Positions 9,990 through 16,164 of a stretch of 21,315 bases of DNA are shown here, piece by piece; position 1 is the stretch's first letter, and each line of letters begins with the position of its first letter. The position numbers and the translations under genes were made by a program. The stretch lies in the IMG/VR virus record IMGVR_UViG_3300046000_007573, positions 1-21,315 of that record; one strand, written 5' to 3'. The notes below the pieces were generated by a model that was given only the letters and a program-made list of their open reading frames with translations, had not been told where the DNA came from and searched no databases. This stretch comes from a virus.

Positions 9990-11603
9990 TTATTGGTATC
10001 GCCCGAATGTCTCTACACCTGCATCGCTAAACTCTTTCCTAATTCCTTGCCTAATTTTTAATTGTGTTTCTTTTGGTAGCTTATCGAACTCTTCATCAGA
10101 GTATAACTCTTTCCGTCTGTCGTTTTGTGCCTTGATGACACTTTGCGCAAACTTAAGGGAGGCATCGGCTTCCCGTGCGCCACGCTGAGATTTCAATAAT
10201 TGCCTAATTGTTTCAGCGGTGCCGAGTACATTCTTAGTCGGACTCAAAACGTCACCGAGTGCTCCTGCGAACTCGCCAACGGACTTAGGCTGGAATACCC
10301 GCTGCCCTAGAGTCTCGACGTCCTTAGCATACTGGTCTTTTACTTCTTGGTCGCCCATAAAATATCTGCCTGCGTCATAGATCTCTAACGCTGGACCAGC
10401 AGCCTTACCAAATAACCTAAGCGATTTTCCCCCACCGCGAAAAGCTGTAGTTGCGAGTTTCGCTAGTTTTGACTTACCGGCTTCTTTGAGGAGTCGGGCG
10501 ATAGCACCCTTCCCCTTTCCGGCGGCTTTGGCAGCTTCGTCAGCAGCGCCAGCAGCTTCGTCAGCTGCGCCAGCACCTTCATAAGTAGAGCTAGCGGCTT
10601 TGTCAGCAATATCTTTGGCTATATCTTTGGCTGCACGAGCGGCTTCAGAGGTATCACCTACTGCACCAGCGACTTTTGCAGCATCATCTAACATACTAAA
10701 AGGCTTGGTAGCATCGTCCGCAAGTTTTGAGAAATTATACTTCTGCTTGAGTGCTTCAGACGTGGTCTTGGCCGCATCGTCTATCATGTTAAATGGTTTG
10801 GCAGCATCGCCTGCTGCACCGCCAGCTTTGGCAGCAGCTTCAGCAGCTTCAGCAGCGGTTTTGGCGGCGGCTTCGGCGGCGGCTTCGGCGGCGGTTTTGG
10901 CGGCGGCGGCTCGGGCTTTCTCTGTTATGTACATTGACCCACCTTTTACGAGGAGACGCTCAGGACCATCATTACTATCCAGAACGTCATCAAAAAACTG
11001 CATGATGGGTCCTTTCTCTACTGGCACTTCAGGCGGTATAGTAGGTGAGGAAGGTGCCGATGGCGACGGCGTTGGGACTGGCGTCGGGGTTGGTGTGGTT
11101 GACGTAGTTGTCGTAGTTGGTGTAGTTGGTGTATCCTTACTGCCATACTTACTTTTCAGGAAATCATAGGCTTTCTGTACCTCGGCGTCAGCTTGCTCGT
11201 AACTTAGACCAGCACCGACGCCACCCTTGAGTGCTCTATCACGCCCTTCTTGATCGAGTAGTGCACTCTTGCCACCAAAACCTACGGACTTGTTGATGTT
11301 CTCAGTAAACTCTTTAGGTGTGTTCGATATCGGCGGGAGGCCTTGCCTCTCTCTTATTTTGTTTAATCCCTCTCCTGTAGCCTTGTCGCCAAAACTCTTG
11401 TAACCTTCCCGTTGCTCTTGATCAAGTGCTCTGCCCTCCGAAAAAAACTTGTCACTTTTAGACATGCCGATAGTAGACTCAGGGACACCGGTAGGGCTTA
11501 ATCCAGTCATTGGGACACCCCCAGCTCTCTGTAGTTCCTGTAGTTTAAGGGCAGCCTTGTTGGCTTGATCCATCTGATTCTTTTTGTCCTTCTTAGTGGC
11601 CAT
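9990..11603 (-). CDS. Low-complexity Pro/Thr- and Ala-rich phage protein, 537 aa, probably structural
   Basis: The N-terminal 25 residues are basic and Gln-rich. Residues about 155-190 are a Thr/Pro/Ser linker made of TPTT- and PTP-type units. Residues about 228-262 are nearly pure Ala/Lys/Glu (AAAKTAAEAAAEAAAK-like), likely a long helix. After that a degenerate unit of the form KPF(N/S)M(I/L)DDAAK occurs twice, then a GAADEAA unit in tandem. Residues about 395-420 are Gly/Ala/Leu-rich around GRYFMGDQE. The C-terminal 90 residues are charged and helical. There is no enzyme motif. Helix-plus-linker composition with repeats fits a virion or scaffold-like structural protein, but I cannot assign a family. 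It sits between a small basic protein (7 bp upstream) and the 253-residue protein (6 bp downstream), apparently in one transcription unit. Confidence 0.8.
   Translation of the reverse strand: MATKKDKKNQMDQANKAALKLQELQRAGGVPMTGLSPTGVPESTIGMSKSDKFFSEGRALDQEQREGYKSFGDKATGEGLNKIRERQGLPPISNTPKEFTENINKSVGFGGKSALLDQEGRDRALKGGVGAGLSYEQADAEVQKAYDFLKSKYGSKDTPTTPTTTTTSTTPTPTPVPTPSPSAPSSPTIPPEVPVEKGPIMQFFDDVLDSNDGPERLLVKGGSMYITEKARAAAAKTAAEAAAEAAAKTAAEAAEAAAKAGGAAGDAAKPFNMIDDAAKTTSEALKQKYNFSKLADDATKPFSMLDDAAKVAGAVGDTSEAARAAKDIAKDIADKAASSTYEGAGAADEAAGAADEAAKAAGKGKGAIARLLKEAGKSKLAKLATTAFRGGGKSLRLFGKAAGPALEIYDAGRYFMGDQEVKDQYAKDVETLGQRVFQPKSVGEFAGALGDVLSPTKNVLGTAETIRQLLKSQRGAREADASLKFAQSVIKAQNDRRKELYSDEEFDKLPKETQLKIRQGIRKEFSDAGVETFGRYQ
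10532..10572 (-). repeat. 21-bp coding tandem repeat (GAADEAA units)
   Basis: Two adjacent 21-bp units at about 10531-10572 differ by one base (GCAGCTTCGTCAGC then AGCGCC or TGCGCC on the plus strand). They encode two copies of a seven-residue Ala/Asp/Glu unit in the 537-residue protein. The period keeps the frame, so copy number could vary without disrupting the gene. Confidence 0.7.
10820..10915 (-). repeat. GC-rich microsatellite-like coding repeat (Ala/Glu/Lys helix)
   Basis: On the plus strand this is a run of GCAGCTTCA and then GGCGGCGGCTTC-type units repeated in phase. They encode the AAEAAA(K/E) stretch of the 537-residue protein. The local GC content is clearly higher than in the surrounding sequence. 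Such runs are prone to slippage, and because units are multiples of three the reading frame is kept. Confidence 0.7.
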
Positions 11604-11610
11604 ATCTATT

Positions 11611-11928
11611 TTACCAGTTGTAGTTACATGCCCACCATTTGGGCGTTAGTTTGTTTTTTTCGGATGAACAGTTCATCCGAGACTTAAAATTAGAACGACG
11701 TTTTTCGTTCTTGTGTTGCAGGAAATCTTTATATCCACGCTGACCAAACTTCAATTTACGCACATCACTGCCGCTTTTTGCAAGCACGACATACTTCTTA
11801 GGGTCTCCAGCAGGAGCCTTCTTAGGTTTATTGAAACCAGAAAACAACTCACCACGGTATTGAACCTTACCGCTTGATGTTCTTTTAAATTGAGCTGGCA
11901 CACCGCAGATACTGCATCTTCTTGCCAA
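11611..11928 (-). CDS. Small basic phage protein with conserved C-terminal WxxC-type domain, TTG start
   Basis: The C-terminal 65 residues have the layout of a small domain of unknown function common in phages and large DNA viruses: a GxxxYKDF block, then HK..KRRSNFKSR, a Cys, a K..TPKWWAC block and a terminal Trp. I recall this as a DUF5754/DUF6321-like family but cannot verify the number. The N-terminus has a single CxxC (C5, C8), possibly half of a zinc site. No ATG lies between the upstream in-frame stop and the conserved part, so translation probably begins at TTG 11928; GTG at 11904 is the alternative. It ends 7 bp before the next minus-strand gene and is the first gene of that run after TerL. 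Upstream it faces the plus-strand gene at 12037 across a repeat-bearing divergent spacer. Function is unknown. Confidence 0.7.
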   Translation of the reverse strand: MARRCSICGVPAQFKRTSSGKVQYRGELFSGFNKPKKAPAGDPKKYVVLAKSGSDVRKLKFGQRGYKDFLQHKNEKRRSNFKSRMNCSSEKNKLTPKWWACNYNW

Positions 11929-11950
11929 GAAATCAAGACATTTTTTAGGT

Positions 11951-11992
11951 CATGTGACCTGTATCCTGTGTCATGTGACCTGTATCCTGTGT
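11951..11992. repeat. Perfect 21-bp tandem repeat in a divergent promoter region
   Basis: Two identical 21-bp copies (11951-11971 and 11972-11992) begin CATGTGACCTG and end TCCTGTGT. A third copy starts with CAT at 11993 and then diverges. The array lies in the spacer between oppositely directed genes starting at 11928 (minus) and 12037 (plus). A near two-turn spacing of identical sites is what tandem operators or iterons look like. No promoter is obvious around it. Reading on the plus strand it would encode a seven-residue repeat, but that extension is upstream of the likely start. Confidence 0.85.
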
Positions 11993-12036
11993 CATTTAAC
12001 TGGACTCCTACTCAACCAACGCGTAGAATAAGCTCG

Positions 12037-12321
12037 ATGATTAAAAGCGTTCCCATTGCCGGACACAAGATACCGATACGGGTGCGACGCCTCGACGACT
12101 GCTACGGGCAATATCTACCTGACGCGAAGGTTATTGAAATAGACACGGAGACGATCAAGGACGCGAAACTGTTTCGTGAAACACTGAGGCACGAGATGGT
12201 CGAGGCGACACTGTTTCTCTCGGGCATCGCTTACAGCGATACCTACTCACAGGAGCCGATCGTGCGGGCACTCGACGAACTGTTCTGGCCCGCATGGGAG
12301 AAGGTGAGAGTAAAGATTTGA
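12037..12321 (+). CDS. Small zincin-like phage protein with HExxE in place of HExxH
   Basis: The 94-residue product has the layout of small phage metallopeptidase-like proteins: an N-terminal strand region, then TLRHEMVEATLFLSG (H52, E53, E56) and a downstream acidic helix (EPIVRALDELF). Members I know usually read HExxH. Here the second His is Glu, so zinc binding may be changed or lost, and peptidase activity is uncertain. The frame is open upstream to about 11890, but ATG 12037 starts just before the conserved part and leaves the tandem repeat outside the gene. It is the only plus-strand gene within the minus-strand block and is flanked by repeat clusters on both sides, so it may be a separately regulated or recently acquired unit. 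A host-interaction or regulatory-cleavage role is possible but unproven. Confidence 0.7.
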   Translation: MIKSVPIAGHKIPIRVRRLDDCYGQYLPDAKVIEIDTETIKDAKLFRETLRHEMVEATLFLSGIAYSDTYSQEPIVRALDELFWPAWEKVRVKI

Positions 12322-12469
12322 CCCTATATAATCTTTCTCTCCTTTAGTAATTCATATTATCTCAGTAATTCATATTCTCTTATTTATTGAATTATTATGA
12401 ATTACCGACATTCCAGAAACTCTTTGAACTTTTCTGACGTGTGCTTTTTGCAACACACTCGCATTAACC
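12322..12469. other. AT-rich convergent spacer with repeats, possible bidirectional terminator
   Basis: This 148-bp spacer lies between the converging ends of the plus-strand gene (stop at 12321) and TerL (stop at 12470). It is strongly AT-rich. It contains the direct and inverted repeats listed separately and a TATAAT at 12327-12332 without a recognisable -35 element. A weak short inverted repeat GTGTG/CACAC lies at 12439-12458. There is no canonical GC-rich hairpin followed by a T run. Confidence 0.4.
12346..12405. repeat. AGTAATTCATATT direct repeat pair plus an inverted copy
   Basis: AGTAATTCATATT occurs at 12346-12358 and again at 12364-12376, an 18-bp period. An inverted copy, ATTATGAATTAC, lies at 12394-12405. 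The second direct copy and the inverted copy can pair as a 10-bp stem (GTAATTCATA with TATGAATTAC) around a 20-nt loop. This could be a weak two-way terminator between converging genes, or a protein-binding array. Confidence 0.6.
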
Positions 12470-14275
12470 TCAGTCCAAATACGCGTGTCTTGACCTGCTA
12501 ACTACGTCGAGATCTCTCATCGTCCTCGGCGTTGACCGACCGAACACACCCATTTCCGTTTTGTTCGGAGCGTCCACCGCAACCAGCCCATGCCGCTGCC
12601 TTGCCAGATCCAACGCGATAAATGCGGCGTCGGCGATGTCCGGCGACTGCCCCATGCGTTGTTTAAGTTCGGCTTTGGTTTCGACTTTGACGCGCAGGTT
12701 ACCGGATTTAATCATCTCGTAGCGCCTGATGCACATCTCCTTCGCCAGCACGTCACTGATCCCCATTATTTGTTTGGTGCGTAAAAACTCTTTACCAACA
12801 AACCACAGCTCTGACACACGGTTGGTGTAGAGTTCCTCTCCAGTTAGTTTGCTGTTCATACTAACCCGCCTATCTGAAGCCTTCCCTCCGAACTGCACGC
12901 GCAGGAATTGGTCTGACCACTCTCCTGCTAGAACGTCGCAGAACGGCGAGCCCGCTCCAGTTGAGTCAATGGCGACGTTTTCTGGTTTGATCCCTAAGCG
13001 TATACAGGTGTCTCGGATTTGATGAACGATCTGATACGTCCTCGGCACTGCCTTGTTAGTCGCATCATCGTTGAGGCTTATGTAATCCTCGAACTGCATG
13101 CCATATTGCCCGTCCGCGAACTGACCCACCCTAGCGGTATACATAATTGTCCTGTCACCGCCGTTGGTGAACGCCGGATCAACCCCCGCTATCAACGCAG
13201 AAGGACCAACAAATTCAATTTTCTTCATACCATTCGCCTTGAGTATCTCGGACTCGCCGTAGATGCCCTCGGCTTCGTCACTATCGAAGAACACAGCCCT
13301 AACCATTCGCATGTAGGCACGGCTACTCTCACCTAATAGGGCTTTGTCTTCCGCAATCTTCTCAATAGTCGGTAGGAAAGGGTATACTGTGTATCCCGCC
13401 GCCACGTTGGGGCTACGCTCACCATCCAGTCGGATGTATTTACCACCCCACTTTGTGATCCACTCGTCATCCACATCGGGCGTAACGGCTTCCCAACCAC
13501 CCTTCGGTGTAGACCAGACGCCGAAAGAGTCAAACCTACTCGCGGGGTTGGATAACCCCACAAAATCAAACCTTGGGTTTTTGCTTAAGTTAGCAAGCGC
13601 GGCTTGTTGAATCGCTTCACTAAGCTCTCCCAACTCGTCACCGATTAGCAGCACGTGCTTTTGCTTAAGACCAATAAACTTACCAATGGCCTCACGCGTG
13701 CGACTTTTTTCCGCAGCGATCAGCGAAAGACCCGCTCTGTCAAATGTTTGACCATGCTCGTCGATGTAGTTAGCCGACCCAGTCGAGTCCCGAATGTTGA
13801 TCGGAGCTCCGTCAATGACGGACAGTAGGGAGATCACCGAACCCCAGATCCGCTTACGTGCCTCGCGCAAGGTGGTGCTTGTCATCAGGACTAGGGTGTC
13901 CCTCGGCCTCGCCAGCCATGTGATGATACCGTAGCCAGCTAGGGTGTGACTCTTGCCGCTCGATGCTGCTCCACCAATAGCAAGATACTTGTTACCTATA
14001 CACTCACGGATAATCTGCTCCGCCCACGGATGCTTGAGGAACATGTGCTCAGGCAAGTCGTCCCTGTTCCAGAGCAAATCCGCCACGCGCCAGAAATAGA
14101 ACTCCTTCGCCTTGTTGGACGGATGGTTGGCAAAGCCCCACAACAGAGCGGTAAGGGTATTGGTTACAGGAATCAAAAAACCACCAACGTCCATCTTGTT
14201 TGTGGCGGGGTCTATGCGCGGCTCCAGCACGGAGTTTGATACCTTGTCGGGATCGTATTTTCTTGGTCGGCCCAT
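12470..14275 (-). CDS. terL: Terminase large subunit (packaging ATPase and nuclease)
   Basis: This is the motor that pumps phage DNA into the procapsid and cuts it. The ATPase half shows a Walker A motif GGAASSGKS (residues 101-109), a Walker B motif VLLIGDE with D213/E214, and a coupling motif GLSNP (240-244). The RNase H-fold nuclease half shows AGVDPAF (D366), AIDSTG (D437) and SPDIADA (D546, D549). At 601 residues it is a normal length for the family. ATG 14275 gives a short basic N-terminus (MGRPRKYDPDK). There is no Shine-Dalgarno sequence. Unlike many phages, the likely small terminase is not upstream in the same direction: the HTH protein at 14352 is divergent, 76 bp away. Downstream it converges with the plus-strand gene at 12037. 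Confidence 0.95.
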   Translation of the reverse strand: MGRPRKYDPDKVSNSVLEPRIDPATNKMDVGGFLIPVTNTLTALLWGFANHPSNKAKEFYFWRVADLLWNRDDLPEHMFLKHPWAEQIIRECIGNKYLAIGGAASSGKSHTLAGYGIITWLARPRDTLVLMTSTTLREARKRIWGSVISLLSVIDGAPINIRDSTGSANYIDEHGQTFDRAGLSLIAAEKSRTREAIGKFIGLKQKHVLLIGDELGELSEAIQQAALANLSKNPRFDFVGLSNPASRFDSFGVWSTPKGGWEAVTPDVDDEWITKWGGKYIRLDGERSPNVAAGYTVYPFLPTIEKIAEDKALLGESSRAYMRMVRAVFFDSDEAEGIYGESEILKANGMKKIEFVGPSALIAGVDPAFTNGGDRTIMYTARVGQFADGQYGMQFEDYISLNDDATNKAVPRTYQIVHQIRDTCIRLGIKPENVAIDSTGAGSPFCDVLAGEWSDQFLRVQFGGKASDRRVSMNSKLTGEELYTNRVSELWFVGKEFLRTKQIMGISDVLAKEMCIRRYEMIKSGNLRVKVETKAELKQRMGQSPDIADAAFIALDLARQRHGLVAVDAPNKTEMGVFGRSTPRTMRDLDVVSRSRHAYLD

Positions 14276-14351
14276 AAATAAAGTAGAGCGGACAGTACGC
14301 CACTAAAAAAAGTTTGACAAGTAATAGTTTATACACTTCTCTAACCCGCAC
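14276..14351. promoter_or_regulatory. Divergent intergenic region between terL and the HTH protein
   Basis: This 76-bp spacer must drive or precede transcription in both directions. On the plus strand TTGACA lies at 14314-14319, followed by TATACA at 14330-14335, but only 10 bp separate them, too few for a standard sigma70 promoter. TTGACAAGT here is repeated exactly at 15697. An A7 run lies at 14305-14311. Binding by the adjacent HTH protein is conceivable. Confidence 0.4.
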
Positions 14352-14957
14352 ATGTTCTCAAGAAAAAAAGGGCCAACACCAACGGCGAAGCTACGCAAAG
14401 GGCAAGCTGAACGTCGGCAAGCTAAAGCAGCTAGAACCCAACGCGCCATTGAGCTATACCAACAAGGCGTGATGAAGATCCGAATCGCCGAGCAACTTGG
14501 CGTCAGCACCGACACGGTTTGTCGGTGGCTTAAAAACGTAATCGTAGACAAACCAGACAGCGAAGCCGAACCATTCGCCAAAAACCTTGAAGACTCTACC
14601 ACTGCCGTAGTTGCCGACGCTAAATTGGCGGCGCGAGATGAAGAGCAACAAGCCTTATTGGAGGTGGCTGAGAACCAATCCAGTCCGGCGGACAAGTATC
14701 AAGCCTACGTCGCGGCGAGTGCAATTAAAATGCTGCGCGACAACCTGATAAACGTACGCGGTCCGAGAACCGTCCGCGAGTTATCGGAGCTCGACCAGCT
14801 GATCCGCCGCAACCTCGGCCTCAACCCCAAAGGTGGAAGCGGTGGATCGGGATCACTCACCATCGACGTCTCGATACTCAATAACAGTAAGGCAACCAAC
14901 GGAGGCAGTGCTTCCGTAATCATAGACGCAGAAGAGTCCGACGGGTCAGATGAATGA
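14352..14957 (+). CDS. HTH DNA-binding protein, candidate terminase small subunit
   Basis: The 201-residue protein begins with a Lys/Arg-rich arm, then a homeodomain-like helix-turn-helix at about residues 29-62 (AIELYQQGV, KIRIAEQLGVS, DTVCRWLK). A central helical region follows (about 85-150), and the C-terminus is Gly-rich with an acidic tail. N-terminal HTH, helical oligomerisation region and flexible tail is the usual arrangement of small terminases, which recognise the packaging site and dock to TerL. Its position next to terL supports this, although it is transcribed in the opposite direction. It overlaps the RuvC-like gene by 8 bp, suggesting translational coupling. The alternative is a transcriptional regulator of the divergent promoter region. 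Confidence 0.55.
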   Translation: MFSRKKGPTPTAKLRKGQAERRQAKAARTQRAIELYQQGVMKIRIAEQLGVSTDTVCRWLKNVIVDKPDSEAEPFAKNLEDSTTAVVADAKLAARDEEQQALLEVAENQSSPADKYQAYVAASAIKMLRDNLINVRGPRTVRELSELDQLIRRNLGLNPKGGSGGSGSLTIDVSILNNSKATNGGSASVIIDAEESDGSDE

Positions 14958-15453
14958 AGACACTGTTATCGTAGGTGTTGACAACGGGATCAGTGGTGGT
15001 CTCTGCGCTGTGGCGGCGTTTAATGGCGCTGTGATTGCATACAAAGCCATGCCCACCAAAATGGAAGCAGGCAAATCCGAAGTAGATGTTAGAGCCCTAC
15101 TCGACTGGCTAGAGCCTTACAGAAATAATATGGTTGTCTGCGTTGAAGAACCGCTCAAGCACGCCAAATCTTCACAAGCGATGCGATCCATGAGTATCTC
15201 ATTCGGTCTTATTCTAGGAGCGTGTGAGGCTAAACGGTTTGAAGTAAGAAGAGTTCAGGTCAAAGAGTGGCAAGACGCGGTGCTCGGCAAGAGACTCGCG
15301 AAGGGAATGACCAAGGTCGCCGCCATAGCTACAGCCAACAAACTCTGGGTATCAGAGACATGGTTAGCTACCAGCAGAAGCAAAGTACCCCACGACGGAA
15401 TTGTTGACGCAGCCCTAATCGCTCACTATAGTCGAGATCACCAACTACTATGA
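14950..15453 (+). CDS. RuvC-like Holliday junction resolvase
   Basis: The 167-residue protein has the RuvC/RNase H-fold acidic residues in order: D11 in VGVDNG, E66 or E67 in VVCVEEP, and H148/D149 with D153 in PHDGIVDAALIAHY. Length and spacing match small phage and bacterial RuvC resolvases. These enzymes cut four-way junctions made during recombination and replication, and in phages they also clear branched DNA before packaging. ATG 14950 overlaps the HTH gene by 8 bp, and the stop overlaps the next start as ATGA, so these genes are likely co-translated. An endonuclease VII-type enzyme, which can have the same function, is encoded 1.4 kb downstream. Confidence 0.85.
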   Translation: MNEDTVIVGVDNGISGGLCAVAAFNGAVIAYKAMPTKMEAGKSEVDVRALLDWLEPYRNNMVVCVEEPLKHAKSSQAMRSMSISFGLILGACEAKRFEVRRVQVKEWQDAVLGKRLAKGMTKVAAIATANKLWVSETWLATSRSKVPHDGIVDAALIAHYSRDHQLL

Positions 15454-15680
15454 ATCGAAGCTACATCATAAACGCTCTTGAGGCAATCGTCGAAGACGTC
15501 ACGGGTTCTGTAATGAAGCTCCCTTTTAGCAGCGAGCTTGAAGCATTTTTTGAACCCGAAGAGTTCCCCGTTTTTAGGGACATGGTAGCCGAAGAGTTTG
15601 ACTTACCGGACTACTCTATCATCGACACTGCCGAAACGTTTCGAGAGCTAATCGTTCTTTTGGAAGACGAACTTTTTTAA
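15450..15680 (+). CDS. Small acidic protein, 76 aa, faintly acyl-carrier-like
   Basis: Start ATG overlaps the stop of the RuvC-like gene by 4 bp. The product is very acidic with about three predicted helices. Its second half (a stretch reading MVAEEFDLPDYSIID, then TAETFRELIVLLEDEL) has the rhythm of the later helices of acyl carrier proteins, but the Asp-Ser-Leu phosphopantetheine site is missing. It might instead be a DNA-mimic-like or adaptor protein. I would not assign a function. Its end runs into a TAAA repeat. Confidence 0.6.
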   Translation: MNRSYIINALEAIVEDVTGSVMKLPFSSELEAFFEPEEFPVFRDMVAEEFDLPDYSIIDTAETFRELIVLLEDELF

Positions 15681-15693
15681 ATAAATAAATAAA
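15678..15693. repeat. TAAA tetranucleotide repeat overlapping the stop codon
   Basis: Four exact TAAA units start in the TAA stop codon of the acidic protein and are followed by TAAT. The run places stop codons in several frames and gives an AT-rich stretch just upstream of the promoter-like sequence. Confidence 0.75.
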
Positions 15694-15696
15694 TAA

Positions 15697-15725
15697 TTGA
15701 CAAGTCGATGCGCTCAGAGTAGATA
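15697..15725 (+). promoter_or_regulatory. Sigma70-like promoter candidate
   Basis: A perfect TTGACA (15697-15702) is followed after 17 bp by TAGATA (15720-15725), a weak -10 element. Transcription would begin near 15732, leaving a leader of about 17 nt before ATG 15749. The AT-rich TAAA run immediately upstream could act as an UP-like element. The same nine bases TTGACAAGT occur at 14314 upstream of the HTH gene. Confidence 0.5.
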
Positions 15726-15743
15726 GGGGTCTTTCAACCCCTA
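15724..15743 (+). promoter_or_regulatory. Inverted repeat at the promoter and start, operator-like
   Basis: TAGGGGT (15724-15730) and ACCCCTA (15737-15743) form a perfect 7-bp inverted repeat around a 6-nt centre. It overlaps the -10 candidate and the expected transcription start and ends 5 bp before ATG 15749. There is no T run after it on the plus strand, so it does not look like a terminator there. It may be an operator. If transcription starts further upstream, it could instead be a leader hairpin limiting ribosome access. Confidence 0.5.
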
Positions 15744-15748
15744 AAAAT

Positions 15749-15937
15749 ATGAGTGAACCAAAATCGAAGTCTACGGTAAACGCAGCCGGAAACTACACGA
15801 AACCTACGATGCGTAAGACCTTGTTTAACAAGATCAAAGCTGGCAGCTCTGGCGGAGACGCAGGAGAATGGTCAGCCCGCAAGGCGCAACTTCTCGCCAA
15901 AGAATACAAAGCCAAGGGAGGTGGTTATAAATCATGA
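15749..15937 (+). CDS. Small basic phage protein with WSARKAQLLAKEYKAKGGGY motif
   Basis: The 62-residue protein is Lys-rich. Its C-terminal half carries GEWSARKAQLLAKEYKA followed by GGGY, a pattern I recognise from many small uncharacterised phage proteins, especially marine ones, often beside the DUF5872-like protein found next here. No function is known to me. The basic composition suggests nucleic acid binding or packing in the virion. ATG 15749 is preceded by CTAAAAAT and an inverted repeat, with no Shine-Dalgarno sequence. The stop overlaps the next start by 4 bp. Confidence 0.75.
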   Translation: MSEPKSKSTVNAAGNYTKPTMRKTLFNKIKAGSSGGDAGEWSARKAQLLAKEYKAKGGGYKS

Positions 15938-16164
15938 AGAAACCACAAGAATCCCTGAAGAAGTGGACAGAACAAAAATGGCGAACCTCCGACGGCTCTC
16001 CGAGCGAAGGCAAAAAACGCTACCTACCAGACAAAGCGTGGGGTGCTCTCTCCCAAAGTGAGAAGAACGCTACCAATCAGGCTAAGGCAAAAGGCAACGC
16101 CAAAGGTAAGCAGTTTGTTCCACAACCAAAAAGCATCGCTAAGAAAACCTCCGGTTACCGATGA
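15934..16164 (+). CDS. Small basic protein, DUF5872-like
   Basis: The 76-residue sequence follows the pattern SLKKWT.QKWRTSDG.PSEGKKRYLPDKAW..LS..EK.ATN.AKAKG...GKQFV.QPK.IAKK, which I recall as the DUF5872-like family seen in phages, algal viruses and some bacteria. It is highly basic with no enzyme motif; a nucleic acid-associated or structural role is possible. Its ATG overlaps the preceding stop (ATGA). GGGAGG lies 12 bp upstream of the start, at poor spacing. Its stop overlaps the start of the split diphosphohydrolase-type gene, again as ATGA, so three genes are chained. Confidence 0.8.
   Translation: MKKPQESLKKWTEQKWRTSDGSPSEGKKRYLPDKAWGALSQSEKNATNQAKAKGNAKGKQFVPQPKSIAKKTSGYR

Noticed and set aside
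10600-11169. 189-residue plus-strand frame opposite the Ala-rich protein
   Set aside because: It is the antisense reading of in-phase Ala-rich and Thr/Pro repeats and has no motif of its own.
11951-11992. CRISPR array
   Set aside because: The 21-bp copies are directly adjacent with no spacers, and there are only two.
11890-12036. 51-residue N-terminal extension of the 12037 gene
   Set aside because: It would translate the tandem repeat into a seven-residue repeat and adds nothing resembling the family; ATG 12037 precedes the conserved part.
14314-14335. Sigma70 promoter TTGACA/TATACA before the HTH gene
   Set aside because: The elements are only 10 bp apart, so they cannot act together as a standard promoter.
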